Of a stretch of DNA of 64,000 bases, positions 37,151 to 61,270 are shown piece after piece. Source of the stretch: Sphaeramia orbicularis (Eukaryota; Chordata; Actinopteri; Kurtiformes; Apogonidae); the NCBI RefSeq assembly GCF_902148855.1, contig NC_043965.1, positions 23,430,523 to 23,494,522 on the forward strand, read 5' to 3'. Each line of letters opens with the position of its first letter. The stretch's first letter is position 1. A program made the translations under genes and the position numbers. The notes beneath the pieces are model-generated. The model did no database searches. It was given only the letters and a program-made list of their open reading frames with translations, and was not told the DNA's origin.

Positions 37151-39003
37151 ACAGCAAGAGAGGAAACCGGAAAATGTTCTCCAGTTTTGTTTTGGTTTTT
37201 TTTTTTTATTTTGCAGAGAAAATGTGCTTTTATGAACAAGTTTTAAATGTAGATGCATCGGCTGTTCTTTTAATTTACCTTATTTTTTCTCTAATACCAA
37301 TCTTTATTCAATTAGGCATAGTGTACAGTCAATGTATACAAGGGAAAATAACAAATTTGCCAGGGGGAAGGGTTATACAATTATAATACGTCTAAATCAG
37401 AACAAATATTGATGGTTTTTATAGCCTTTTTGTTTCCAGATTTATCAAAAAGCTTCAAATAATTTTCAACATCCTTCAAAAAGTAAATAACACTTGGTAT
37501 TGTGTTACAGAACTTACACTTGTGAATGAGGAATTTAGTAAGAGAAATGAATTATATAAAAAAAGTATTTTTCTTCCTTTTTGGGGTATAGATGTTCTGT
37601 AGTTCATGTGGTTGTGACTGCGCCGACACAAGAACCTGCATCAAACACATCAGTGACGTAGATGTAACCCCGCCCCCGGGGAAATGCCCCAAAAATAGGA
37701 GTCCCGGTTCGATACACTAACTACTGTGGATGAGGCTAGTCAAACTCATGAAAAAAATCAACAACGTTTAAGCAAGTGGTCGTAGTTGGTCAACAGAAAA
37801 TTGACCTGAACAGATTTCAATACTTTCTGGCAAAATGTCCACATATTTTATTTTTTACTACAAAACCTACTGCTTTCATCCTGACAACATATGCATATTA
37901 AAATTACATCTTTATAACTGACTGTTCTTTCAATATGTAAAACAACTGTACATCATATAAATCATAGGTGGTAATTTCAAGGGACAAGTGTTAATTTTAG
38001 ATAAAACCTTCAAAAGGTTAAAATGAAAGATTAACTCACTTTAAATTTGTTAACTACAGATCTTCAACACTATGGTCAAGGGCACTAATAGGAGAATTAA
38101 ACTGTATGTGCCCAAATAGGAGGTTATATTTAAAAAACAAAAAAATACTAAAATACAACAGCTTTGGAACTCATTAAAATGCAAACCAGTTCAGTAAAAA
38201 GTGGCTTCATGTTTATTAGTTTCACAATTTGACAATGTGAAGTCTACAGCATGGAGAGCAAACAAGTGTAGAGCACAACAGATTGCAAGGACAAAATAGA
38301 TAAGTTCAACATTATTGTTAAACTAATGAAATGTCATAAATTTCTAACTACTGTTTCATTTTTGAGGATTGAATCAGTTTCATTACACAACTATGATTAT
38401 TACATGAATATTCTGACAAATGAACCAGACTGTATGTGGTGTGTAATAGAGTCCCAAATTAAACATGCCAAATTCATATGAAGGGTAAAATTTCTTACAT
38501 CTCTTAAAAAATGGATGTATATAAAAAGAAAAGCAGTTTACATTCTGCATGTTGTACGGAGTGGCAATGGAGTACAACTGTGTGTAAAGGGACCAGTATA
38601 GACAATAAAACACACCAACATGCACCCACACACACACAGCCAGAAGTTAAATCGGTGATACAAACATACACATACAAGTCATAAAAAACAAAACCATCAA
38701 AAATAAAGGTTATGTTTATTTTTTGTCTGTCAGGAGACTGAAGAATATTTCATTAGGTGTGATTGTTAGAAAAAAAGATGCGTATCAGATAAACTAATGG
38801 ACTACACTCTTTAAAATGCAGAACATCTACATTTTGTTTTATGCACAGGAATGTTGGACATTTCATTAAAAAATACAAAAATAAAATTCAAAAAAGACAA
38901 CCACAATCCAGAATAATAGTCTGAAGGGGCTGTGTTGGACAGGGGGCAGAAAGGGGTAGGTGGGGGCGTAATCTGAGTCTGCTTCAGTCTGAGTCTCCTG
39001 GGT
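37151..39003. other. qng1-hnrnpk spacer and hnrnpk 3' untranslated region
   Basis: The hnrnpk stop is at 39004, and its 3' untranslated region reads leftward. Minus-strand AATAAA signals occur near 38710 and 38208, so the end may be around 38.2 kb. A GC box (CCCCGCCCCCGGG, 37664-37676) and TGACGTAG (37653) stand out in an otherwise AT-rich spacer. They could belong to a promoter I cannot assign. Confidence 0.45.
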
Positions 39004-49745
<10,742 letters not shown>

Positions 49746-51030
49746 GGTCTTCTGAGAATAGGAGAGAATGGTCTGGCACCACGGTCCAAGGAACAGGCGA
49801 TGGCAGCGGGGAGACGGAAGCAGAAAACCGGCCCCTGCGAGCTGTGGTAGTCTGTCGGCATTGTAAGAGTGGGACAAAGAAAATAGAAGTGTTAAGATCC
49901 GGCTCGGCAGAGATCAGAGATGTAACAGCGAGATAAACTGAGAGAAAACCGGCACTCACCGATATTTACAGGGACAAGGGGGTGTTGATAGGCGGAACTA
50001 AACAAGCAAAGACCAAACAGCTGCTGCGACCTGTCGAGGAGGGAGAGGCTAGTTGAAATACACAAGTATAGTATTATTACGACACATCGCATCGATGACA
50101 GTTAGAAATGCATAAGTTTGGGTTATATTCGTTTCATTATATCCATACGTTAGAGTGGCCATTGTTAAAACAGTATCGACTCTGTAAAACGACAAGATCA
50201 GTAATCATACATCCAGCGTGCAAGTAATCCAAGACTAAGTTAGATGAACTACCATGAATATCACGAATGCTATTAACTTGTAACATAGGTTGGTACTACT
50301 ATTTCGGTTGGGAGAAAAACACAAGCTTCCTGATGCCTGTGTATTAATTATATATGCTTCTGCCATTGAGCTAAAATCGAAAAACGAATATTTGCGTTTA
50401 GCACAAGACCGATGTCTTCACTCCCGAAGAGTATGATCAGTTATAGTTCAGTAACAACAGTTATAACATAGACACAATAAACGTGAAAATAGCTTCAAGA
50501 GCGACAAATCCGAAAGTGAGGAAACTCCCTAGAAGCTAACATGGCTATAGCTACAGTTAGCTACCCGTATAACTAACTAGCAGGGAGGGAAATGTTTTAA
50601 CTGCGGGCTTCGCCGAGTGGATCAAAAACTTCCGATATTACTCTTTTAAATGCTTTGCAGATTGCCTAAAAGCACCGTATCACGATTACCCACTCATATT
50701 GCGGGAGTGATTAAGTTTACACCGACAGCAAGCGACCAATACCAATACTACACCGTAGCACCCACGCTAGCAGCTAGCCAATTTCGCCATGTTGCTATGA
50801 TTTCGGTTGAGCACAAGGGAAGCTAGCCAACCATGCTAATTAGATGTCGCTTTATTGGACGCAGAGTAAATAATATGACGGCAGCTACTGATATTTACTT
50901 TTACAGTGCTTGTAAAATACAACTGTATAAGCCCCAACAAAACAAGGAACATAAGAAAATACTGCAAAAAGCACAAACCTGCAGTCAGTCCAACACGCTC
51001 GTCCCCCTTCTTTCTCTACCGAACCTAGAA
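49746..51030 (-). other. hnrnpk 5' noncoding exons and first introns
   Basis: The start-codon exon is preceded by an acceptor (CTCAG|AAGACCATGG). Two plausible minus-strand donors lie upstream, at about 49958 (ATCG|GTGAGT) and about 50982 (GCAG|GTTTGT), so alternative noncoding first exons are possible. The roughly 1 kb between is unannotated intron. Confidence 0.45.
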
Positions 51031-51861
51031 AAGTGTGAGTATAGAAGTCGTGTGCTGATTGGTGGATCAGAGAGTACGTCAAAAAGACAAGTGGTACCAT
51101 TGGCTAGAACAAGGATCAATCACTCGAGCCTAAATCTTTTTCCGGTTCTAGTTGAACGAGTAGATCTGATCTAGCTGGTTTGTGTTTATAGTGTATCTTC
51201 ATTTACTTACTAATTTTGTTTTGGTTTGTGTGTTAATGGGCGTTTTTCGAAGTGCAGAAGTAGAAGCTTAGCATATCCTTCAGTACATGTGTATATTTTA
51301 CTACAGACGCCAAGCTAAGGTACAGTAGCATTTACATGTTGGTTTAGTCAACTTTGGCGCCTTGACTGCATTCACTATGTTTGTAATAGAGTGCCTGAAG
51401 GGCCATTCACGTAACGTATGTAAACGTTAAATAGATATTTTATGGTATACATTTTGGCTTTCCTTGTTTCAATCTGTCTATTTTTCTCTCTCCTTTACGC
51501 TTTTTAGACCCAAATTATTCTGAGATAAGACTGATCAGGGGAATAAATGGTTTCCATATGGAGCTGCATAATGACCCTCTGATGCTAAGTAGCATTTGAT
51601 CCACAACTTTTAATTTTCGTGAGTGAGATTTATATTATTTATATTTATAGATAAGTACATCTGTACAATTAAAACTATAAACAATATTTTAGATTCTGAA
51701 TAAAGTAATTATTGATCATTGAAACCAAAACTGAATAATTCAAACACTAGTCAGTTACTTTTCTTCAACAGCTGTAACTTGATTATCGGTTCAGATACAG
51801 TGCTTTATGGTTTAGTAAATAAGAAATTGTGATCTTGATGAAATTCAGATAGAAACAAAGC
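51031..51861. promoter_or_regulatory. Shared head-to-head hnrnpk/rmi1 promoter interval
   Basis: hnrnpk runs left and rmi1 runs right from this interval of under 1 kb. GATTGGTGG (51057-51065) and TTGGC near 51100 are CCAAT boxes for the hnrnpk direction. The human HNRNPK and RMI1 genes are also divergent neighbours. I cannot fix either transcription start. Confidence 0.55.
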
Positions 51862-54800
51862 ATGGCACCCGGGGTCCAGGCGGTGGTACGTACTGCTCAG
51901 ACGTGGCTACAGTGCTCCTGGCACATCCAGGTGCCCTTTGCTTGGCTGGAAGCTTGTGTACAGTGGCTGCAGGAAGAGGCAGGAGGAGCTGATCATTTGT
52001 CACAGCAGCAAATCAACCAACAGGTAGGAATGAGAGAGATGTCTAACTGTACAACCTAATGCAAAGCAATGATCATTTGGACTGTTTACATATAATCTGA
52101 TTTAACTTTGTCTCTTTCACATAGCAGGTGATATAAGTAATTGCTTTCTTTATCTTAGTACTTAAAGCAACCTAAAGTACCCGTGCATAAATATACCAAG
52201 GAGACCTGAAGGTGACAGTTGTGCTGAGAAGGGACAAAAGAAGAAAAAAAATTTCTGAACCTTGAAGTAGATGATAAACAATTCCATTCATAGTTCTGCT
52301 ACTGTTAGTTGACAACAGCATGCTATAATGGATAATGCGAAGTTAGTGATTGAAGGTCTAGTATGACAAATACTGGATTTTTTTTTTTGCAATATGCTGA
52401 CAGGAATTTTTTGTGTAAACAACATGAATGCATCCTTGCTGGTTTCAGCTTTACTAGCTTGTGTAATGTGTGGTATGTTTTCTTGCATTGACAAATCATT
52501 TGTTTGACGCATTTTGTTTGGTCTCTGCCAGCAGCAAGATGATGCAAAAAACAGCCTCACTGATTTACAGAAAATGTGGTGAAAGGATAGAGCACACACC
52601 AACTAACACCACACCTTATAACATTTTGGAGCAGACTCATAAGAAGGAGCAGAGGCTAGATTTTTGGGGGGCTCAAAATTGCAAAAAAAAAAACAAAAAA
52701 ACAAAAAAAAAAAAACAAAGTGTCTCATTGCATGACAACTGTGTGAATTTTTAGGCCCTTGACCAGTGGTTGTTAACAGACCTGAGGGACCTGGACTATC
52801 CTGTTCTTCCTGAGGGGCTCGCTCAGGCCCAGAAGACTGTTCTCAGTGGTACCTTCTGTGTCCAGGTAGAGACCAACTGATAATATAATTTATTTTTTTT
52901 GTTAATTTATTTTCATAGTATATACAAATACTAAGTATGTAAATTTCATTACACGTGTACATGCACAAAACCCATGTAAGACGAATGTGGGGAAAGACAT
53001 AAAGTAAAAATACAAAAGATACATTAAACAAAAAAGTAACACATACAGTAAACCTCAACACTATCGTGCATGAGTCCAAAGTTAGAAATGAAATTATTCC
53101 CTTTTCCATTACATGTGGTTTTTAGCCAATGTATATTGTTCTAATATTTCTACAGAAATATTAGTGTAAAGACAACATTTCTTACATGTTTTTTTTTCTG
53201 AATATGTAAACACTAGCAGTGGTTCTTTTAGCTCTGAACTCATTTTAGTTGAACTGAATGCACATTCTATTTTATTATGCTCTGCAATGTTATAACACAC
53301 ATTTAGCAAAATGGTAAGCATTGGTCTATACTTTGTCGCACTATACTGCCAGTAGCCTTTGCACAATGACGTATGTGAAAACACTTTGAGATAATGAGTC
53401 AATTTATCAGTCAGAGCTTGAATACAATAAATAGGCCACAGTTAAGTGTTATGTTTGAGTGGAGGCCCTGAATACAGTACCATGGGAGATAGTTTAGGGA
53501 GGTACTAGCAGCTCAGAACAACGTTACACATTGTTCAAAAACAGATGTTTTTGTTTTTTCTATTGCGCTTCTGCTGTTTGAGGAGTGTTTTATTTTTTTC
53601 ACCCAGTTGTTTGTATTGATAGTGTGTTATGTTCAGAATACACATAGCCTATATATCTGGCACATTTTTACTATAAGTGTGACAAACCATTATAGCAAAA
53701 GGCTCTTTTCTACACAAGCAAAGCAAAAAGCATAAGCGTTTTCCATTTATACTGTCAGCGTGTAGTAAGGGTTTGTGAGCTTATTCAAAAAAGTTTTTTG
53801 TATTGTCTGTTGACACCAAAAAACCAATTTGAAGGTTTTTATTTACAAGAATTATCTGCTTTTGTAAGAGATATACAATGTTTGCTGGCTTTGTGGTGAA
53901 TCTGTAGAGTTTATCTGACAGTTTCAAAGATCAGGTCTATGCAATTAGAAAAAAAACTCTTATATGTCAACAATCTGGGTCTTCCATTTTTCAGCGGTGG
54001 AGTTTATATCCAGAATCATGATGCACACATGACAATACTGATCACCCCCCCCCCCCCCCACAGTGTACTTAGAGGCTGACTGCACGACTGAAAGACACAG
54101 GAGATCCTTTGTCCTCACAACCATCAGACTGTACTCTTTAAACAGTGGCAGATAGACAGTAAAGTTGAATTAGACGTAATGGTTAATAACTGCTTTATTA
54201 GCCCTGTGACAACTATGGCTTACTATGTTTTTGCTAATACTACTGTAACTACTTTTGGGAATCATCAATTAATTGCTTTTATTTTACTTTGAGCTGGGGG
54301 ACATTTCAATTTCCCCTGTGGAGTTGATGGCATTCCTCTTCTTTAATATCATCTCATCTCATTGATTATTATTGTGGTAAAAATAAGACTGTTGTGCAAT
54401 TTAAAGGAAATGGGTAATCTGTGTAGTTTCAGACACCAGCTGTAAATTTCACTGGGCTGAAAGCCTTTGGAACAGGATTATAACAATTTTTGTTAGAGTC
54501 ACAAGATGCTGTATGTATGTATATTTATTCACATACCATATACTAAATGGCTCCTGTAGGAAACTGTCAGTGCAGTGTGTATGTCCTCCTGAGACCCAGC
54601 AATGCATTTTTGTCCTCTGCAGGGGACAAAAGTTTGACAGTTTTACTTAAAAAATACTGTCCATTGCAAAGGACATTCCATTAAATAAATAAATGTGAAT
54701 AATTTTACAAATGTATCTGGAAAAAACTGTTGCATTATACAGTTTTCAATTAAGACAATTATTTAATATAAAAAACCAAAAAAAAAAATTAAATTTCCTG

Positions 54801-57800
54801 GGTCTCAGGAGGATATGTATAAATATATCATCAATCATCTTCAGAATGTAGTGTCAGTTATTTCACTGCTTCCCTAAGTGCAGTTCCAGACTCCTGATTT
54901 TCAGTGCATGTAATTTGTCCCTGTCTGTTTTAGGTTGACTCATTACTGGACGTCAGTCAGCCTGCCTATGGTCAGCTGCAGAAGTGGAAGGGCACAGACT
55001 GTGCAAATGACGAAGTGTCAGCAGTCACACAGACCACCCAGAGGCCCTGGGAGGCCAAACCCACCCGTATGCTGCTACTTCAGGTCAGGATCACAGTGTC
55101 ATTAAAGTGTAAAACACAACATAATGTTTGCATTAGGAGTTGTCTGAATATCACTAATATAATTTAAGGTAATGTTTAGCGTTTTCACTAATTTTAAAAC
55201 GTCATAAACAAGGTTGTGTTTGTATGTGCTGATATTCCTATATAGTTTATTCTCTCTCAAACCCATTGTAAAATAGCTTCCAGTAAAGTTTGCTTCCAGT
55301 AAACATTATGCATTGAGTATGTAGATAACACATAATAATTGATTAAAAAAATTATTCAGGCAATTTGTGAAAACAATAGTTTTGTGAAGTTCAAAGTAAA
55401 AAAAAAAAAACAGAACAAAACCATTACAAAAGCCAAACTATCCAATACTGTTTTTACAAACATACAATATATACCGATCAACATTTTCATTCGGACTCAA
55501 TCAGTCGGTCAAGTACAAATATATGACCAGTTTTATTTTTGAAGGTTTGATAGATTGGACAATATTCTTGTTTCTTCCTGGATTGCTGCGAACAGGGTAC
55601 ATTCAGTTAGAGCATATGAAAGGGTAAATTACTGGAATATAAGGCACAGACTATAATTTTCGCCTTAAGTAATACACTTGTCACTGCTCTGCAGTTTCTC
55701 AAGAATAGTGTTGGCGTTGCTTAGAAACATTGCAATGGCTTTTTCTTTCATTTTCTCCCTTTTCTCGTTATGTTTTGTGGTAGTTTTACATTTCTCTGCA
55801 CCATGAGGAGCAGGGTCCAAAGGAAGCTTGAAAAGGCACTAATGTAAAAGGTGCAACAGTAGCAAATAATATATAGGGAGATAAGTCTTGATAAATTTTA
55901 AAAAGTAACAATAAGTTTTTGTGTCTTGGTTTGAAGCTGTTCAAACAAAATTTAATACGATTATGTTCCTGAAAATGCCCCTCAGCACTAATTTTTTACA
56001 CTAGCAGTAGCTCATATATAAATGAAATATGTAGACATTAAAAGTCAAGTGTATTGTGTTTATTTTACACTACAATGTGTCTGTTTAAATTGTTTTTGGC
56101 TTATTTATGTGGAATTTTTTAAACTTCAGTTTCAGTCATGTTCATCCTCACCTTTTATTAATGTATGAATGTAAATTTGCTAATTTTCCTTTTTCATCGT
56201 CTCAGTCAAATACACCATTTCTGTTGTTCAGGTGACAGATGGAGTCCAGAGCTTGGAAGCCATGGAGTATCAGCCTATCCCTGCGCTCAAAACAGATCTA
56301 AGGTTACAGACTGTGCTAAATAACACATAACCGCTCTGAATCACTACATCATATTTTTGCTGTTACCGACTAAAACATTGTGTTCTTAAGTCATTTTTAC
56401 AATGAAAGGAGATTTTTTTCAAATACATATTTTTAAAAATATATTTTAGTGTTGATATAATAAAGATTTTACTGTCAATTTTCACTAAATTTGTAAAAAA
56501 AAAATATATAATATTGTTCTCAGGCCCGGTGTGAAGCTACAGTTGCAAGGGCAGATGGTTTGCAGGCTCGGGGTGCTGTTGTTGGGTCCTTCCAACATCA
56601 AGGTCCTGGGTGGTGAGGTGGAAGACTTGGTGGAAAGAAATAACCAGGTAAATTGTCAGATTCTGTTTTATGTCAAAGGCAAAATTAATTCAATCTGTGT
56701 CTTTGATTGTGGTAGAAATATTATCTGGTCCTGGCCACCTGTTGATTGTTATTTCAGTTGAATTAAGTCTGTTCAGTTATTGCTGCACTGATTTTTCAGC
56801 AAACATAGACATATTTCCAGCTGCGTTTTAAATAACAGTCTGTAAAATGTAATCATGTGTAAAGTATAAAAGGTAATTTTTCTCTTTCTTTGTGTTGTCA
56901 GGGCAGGGTGCTGTGTCGAACGCTGGGGCTACCTGAAGAGCAGCAGCAGCAGCAACAGGGGGAGGAAGCCCCTCCAGCAGCACAGCAAGGTATTATTATG
57001 AGAGCCTGTAAGTCTATGCACAGGATTTGTATGTTTAAAGGTCTGTTATAATGTATGTATGGTAGAACGGTGGAATATGTATAAGTACATTTGATATAAA
57101 TTTAAAAAATACCTGGGTATCCAAAAAAATCCAATCTTTACCCTTATTTTTTGTTTGAGTTTATCTGTTTATTTAAACACATTTTCACAGTGCCTAAATT
57201 CTGCAGTTAGCTTTGCTGCTATCATCTCTCAAGTGAAAATCTATGTGATGTAATTTGAGCAGAAATCATGTTTACAGATGAGGTGAAGTATTAGTTTAAT
57301 TTACATTATGTTTATTCACATACAGTTCTGGGCAGAAGTCTTAGGCATCCTTTAGCTTTGTTGTTTTTGTAGGGTTGTAACGGGTCTGTGTCATTATTTC
57401 TAACAAGACGCATTGAAACACAGAAAAAAACAAAAAACAGAAGTAAACAGCTTCTGCAAGTAAAGCCAGCATTTGGTGTGACCTCCATCGAGATTCAGTA
57501 ATTTTTCAACTCTCCTAGGTTGGCTGTCTGGATGTATTCTTAAATAATCTTCTGTTATATTACACACCTTCAGAATCTCCCAGAGCCTTTCATGGTCTTT
57601 TATCCTTTTTTCTGTCCAGATGATCCCATGTAGCATCTACAGTATTCTTCTATTTTTTTAATGTTTGACCACACATATGCAATATACATTGAATGTGTAA
57701 ACAGTATTAAAAACATAAATGCTTTTCAGAAAAATATAAAGATGACAAAGTACCTAACTTAGGCATTGTTGTGTTTAATGATTTATAATTTGGAAATGTT

Positions 57801-59807
57801 GATGACATGGGCTCTGACACCCCTGCGACCCTCACGAGGACTAAGCAGTTCAGAGAATGGATGAATGGATGTTGATGACGACTTTTTTCCTCTACAGAGA
57901 ATCAGGATTTGGAAGAATTTGAGCTTGACGACCAGGAGTTGTTGGCTAGTTTGGAGGCCCAGGAGGAGATGGAGAGAGTTCAGGTTCATCCTGTGGAAGA
58001 CAGCGGTTATGGGACGCTCAGTGAGGTCTCCCTTCAGTCCTCCCGGAGCTCTTCTGTCAGGAGCGTCGTCTCTGCTGCCTCATCCAGGTGGGTGGGGGAT
58101 AATATGATGTCTTGACATTTTAATGCCGTGCCTCCTCAGGCAAATATACTTTGACATTTTAGATTTCAGCATAATGTTTAATTTAAGTAAAAATAACAGC
58201 AGCTACAGTTAGCTCCTTTAAAAAGCTATAAGAGTTTTAATCTACGGCTCTTGGCTCATGAAATCTTTGACTTGATTGTGCTCATTTATAGGTGCTGGCC
58301 TTCGTTAAAACTAACTGAAAGAGATGACTCAAAAGGATAAAATTTCATGTTAACAATACCTGAAGTGCAGCCATTCGAAGTGGCATAATGCATACATTTA
58401 AACTACTGTAGCTGAAGTTCACTGATTTAAAATATAGCAAACTTTAATCAGAATGAAGTCAGGTACATTTTAAAAATTATTTTATTTAATTAATCATTTG
58501 TACAGTTCATTACAGCAGTTCACAATTTCAGATATATATTCTAGTAAGCAGTAATTGTAAAGCCCTTGTTAAACACTTGATGGTTGATGATGTAAAAGGC
58601 AAATATTTTTTGGTTTATTTCTTCCAGAAGTGACACATTCACCTCCTCGTACAGAAGTGGTATCAGTCAAAGCAGTATAGGAGGATCAGTCCATGGTCAT
58701 CGCCATAGTAACGATCCAGAGGATTCAGACCTCATTAACCACTTCCCCCCAGACCATGTGATTCAGGAAGACATCCCAGATCACAACATGGCAGACGATG
58801 ACTTCCCTGATGAGGATTTTGATGACCTCCCTCTGGATGAGTTGGATAGTGTGATTTTTCAGGAGAATACAAATGTTTCCACACAGGCTCAAAGTGGTAA
58901 CAGAGGAACAACACAGAGCTACAATGTGGAGAGACCAACACAACGCCAAACTGCTATATTTGAGAAGAATGATTCTGGATCATCATCAACTTCTAGATCT
59001 TTATCTACACATTCAAAGCCATCACATCAAAGTGTTCGTTTACCACCTGATGATGATGACTTTATGGATGAAGACATGGACTGTTTTCTTGAAGAGGTAG
59101 ATACTTTCACAACCCCAATTGAGACAACTGGAGGGCCAAATCAGAACAGGGACACTTTAAATTACAGGCTTCAAGGCCTTAGCCAATCAGAGAAAGGTAC
59201 CAAGAAAACAGAAAATGTCAGTCACAGATTTACCAGTGAGTCAACAAAAAATGTAGTAGACTTGACAAAGACCTCCTGCTCCACACTTCAGAGGCAAAAT
59301 GACTCAGAACTCAATAGACTATTTGCTAAAAATCCACAAAGTGACAAAACTCCCACTGCTATGACCCTGACCTCTGCGCCGTTTACGTACCTCTGCCTCT
59401 TAGACAACTCGCTCTCCAAACCCCAGCCCCACACCACAGAGGTTCTTGTCAAAGCTTTTATTGTTACTTTGCTGGGGAAGCTAAGTAGCAGCAATGGTCT
59501 TTGGCAGGTCTGCGCCACAATATCTGATGGAACAGGTTACCTGGACGTGAAGCTGTCAGATGAGGTTTTGACAGGCCTGCTGGGTTTCTCAGTAGCAGAG
59601 AAGGCTGCTATGAAGTGTGACCCAGCCCGGAGAGGTGAGCTGGAAGCTGGAATGATGAGATGTCAAGAGGGGCTTGTGGACATGTGCTGTATCATGACCA
59701 TTTCAATTGAACCGGAGGGGGGGAAAGCTGTGGTGACCAAAGCAGAGCCTATTACAGAAAAAGTGCTCCTGGAGCTGGAGCAGAGGGTGAAAGCCAGGAG
59801 AAAATAA
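51862..59807 (+). CDS. rmi1: RecQ-mediated genome instability protein 1
   Basis: RMI1 is the OB-fold scaffold of the BLM-topoisomerase IIIa-RMI complex that dissolves double Holliday junctions. Eight coding exons join in phase: 51862-52023, 52755-52865, 54934-55083, 56232-56302, 56524-56647, 56902-56989, 57898-58087 and 58628-59807, giving 691 residues (human 625). The N-terminal helical part reads TWLQCSWHIQVPFAWLEACV and QWLLTDLRDLDYPVLPEGL. OB1 follows with SLLDVSQPAYGQL, PWEAKPTRMLLLQ, MEYQPIP and CRLGVLLLGPSNIKVLGGEV. The 1180-bp last exon is mostly an acidic, Ser-rich linker (DDDFPDEDFDDLPLDEL). The C-terminal OB2 (about 550-691) reads VLVKAFIVTLLGKLSSSNGLW, SDGTGYLDVKL and DMCCIMTISIEP. 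A Gln run (EEQQQQQQGEE) sits at the end of exon 6. Both OB folds look whole. Confidence 0.95.
52866..54584. other. rmi1 second intron, left part
   Basis: AT-rich intron with a 13-bp C run at 54047-54059 and no clear gene or complete transposon. Open frames here are short and unrelated to known proteins. Confidence 0.5.
54585..54812. mobile_element. piggyBac-like MITE, copy 3 (second subfamily)
   Basis: The ends CCTCCTGAGACCC and GGGTCTCAGGAGG are exact inverted repeats. The interior has TTGTCCTCTGCAGGGGACAA, a palindrome differing from copies 1 and 2, and TGCATTATACAGTTTTC. The flanks are ATGT and ATAT instead of TTAA, so the target duplication has decayed or differs. It lies in the second rmi1 intron. 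Confidence 0.7.
57323..57775. mobile_element. Tc1/mariner-like non-autonomous fragment
   Basis: CAGTTCTGGGCAGAAGTCTT at 57325 is a familiar Tc1/mariner-type terminus and is preceded by TA. A decayed counterpart ACCTAACTTAGGCATTGTTG lies near 57751. The minus-strand open frame inside (57400-57636) is not recognisable as transposase. It is in the sixth rmi1 intron. Confidence 0.45.
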
Positions 59808-60622
59808 GCACAGGGGAGCCAGAGAGGAAGTGGGTGATAATGGGAAAATTACAAGCAGCAGATATGTGTATTGCCCTGCACAGATGAAACTGAAAATGTA
59901 GGCAAATATAGCATTCATTGCCTCAAGTTTGTCTTTAGATAATGAAACTAAGTTGGTTCTGGTGATCAACCTGACCTTCTGTTTCAGAATTGGAGAACAG
60001 AATGTGTGAACTGGATGTCTGATGATTAGTATGAACCGTGTTGTAATGCATGCCATCTGCTATATGTGAATGTGACATCCTGTCATTTATCATTAGTAGA
60101 TTCATCTATTTTTGGAGCTATTTTTTCAGCCTAAAATGCATGCATGATTCCCACGAAAATATAAGAACACATAATTTTTAAAGTCTTAAATGTAATAAAG
60201 GTGGATTTAATGGTTAATTATACCAAACATTCCGACCAGAGCAACCTTGATTTTATGGAGCATTTAAAGCTGTGTGAAGCGAAGAATAAGACATTTGAGA
60301 AAGAGAAGGGGAAGGGAAATTCATATTTTGATTGTTGTAATGAATTGCCAGCCTTTGCATTCATTCAGTACATCCATTATTTCTGAATGAAAAATGATTG
60401 AATATCCAAGGGCAGCTTGGGTCTCTAATATACTCCCCCAGCGGGGAATGAGAAGGGAGATAAAGGAGAGGCCATGAGCTTCGATTATTTCTGTTAGTTA
60501 AAGATGTTCTGTTTTTTAATGAATGTACATCTACATATCTGACTAATATGCCTTTGTAGACATGTATACATATATTGTATTTAAAGCACATTCATAACAT
60601 ACTGAATATAAATTGTAATAAA
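59808..60622 (+). other. rmi1 3' untranslated region with two poly-A signals
   Basis: AATAAA occurs at 60194-60199 and 60617-60622, giving likely alternative 3' ends. The sequence between shows no coding potential. Confidence 0.6.
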
Positions 60623-61129
60623 ACTGTTTTGAAGGTTTTTACAGACAGTTTTATTTAAACATTCTGCAAAGTAATTGCTTGCTGTTATTTTTACCTTTCT
60701 ATTTCCCTTTATCAAATGAGAATCATATTCCTACAGATTAAAAAAATAACCAGACAAACTAGACCAATTCACTAGCACAGTGGGTTTCATTTGGTTCATA
60801 ATAAGTTTAATAAATGCATCATGGGATGTGCACTGTTTAAGCAGACATGACAGTAATTAAAAGTAGCCCTGCTCTATTATATCATTCCAGTCTTTAATTT
60901 TAATGTACATTTTCAACAGTTACACCCATGAGTATTTGCGTCTCGTTTGGGGGAGTTTACACCTTTCTGTTAAGCATCAGTCTAGTAATGGGTCAGGTAA
61001 ATAAAATTGCCTGGTGTTATTACATGGAGTAAGCATTAGAATAATATCTGTGTGTGTGTGTGCATGCGTGCGTGCATAAGGGTACATAACATGTCTCTTA
61101 TTGTCTTGATGCTGCTGTGTGTCCTTCCA
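60623..61129. other. Spacer after rmi1
   Basis: AT-rich, with a short (GT)n run near 61050-61062. No gene was recognised. Confidence 0.5.
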
Positions 61130-61270
61130 TTCAGGTAGCTGGTCTTGATTCATTAAGGCTTAATCAGGTTGAACGTCTAAATCAGGGCCCTGCTATGCAT
61201 GTCGATAGCCTGTTATGTGCTAATGAGCTTGGATACGATGGAGGGGGAAGGGGGAGAAGCAACCCATAGG
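61130..61270. promoter_or_regulatory. Candidate conserved noncoding element
   Basis: Less AT-rich than its surroundings and dense in homeodomain-like words (CATTAAGGCTTAATCA, GCTAATGAGCTT, TATGCATGTCGA). No open frame covers it. It looks like enhancer DNA. Conservation is inferred only from composition. Confidence 0.3.

Noticed and set aside
49892-50092. Minus-strand frame near the hnrnpk start as an extra coding exon
   Set aside because: The hnRNP K protein begins normally at METE (49745); the upstream sequence is 5' noncoding exon or intron.
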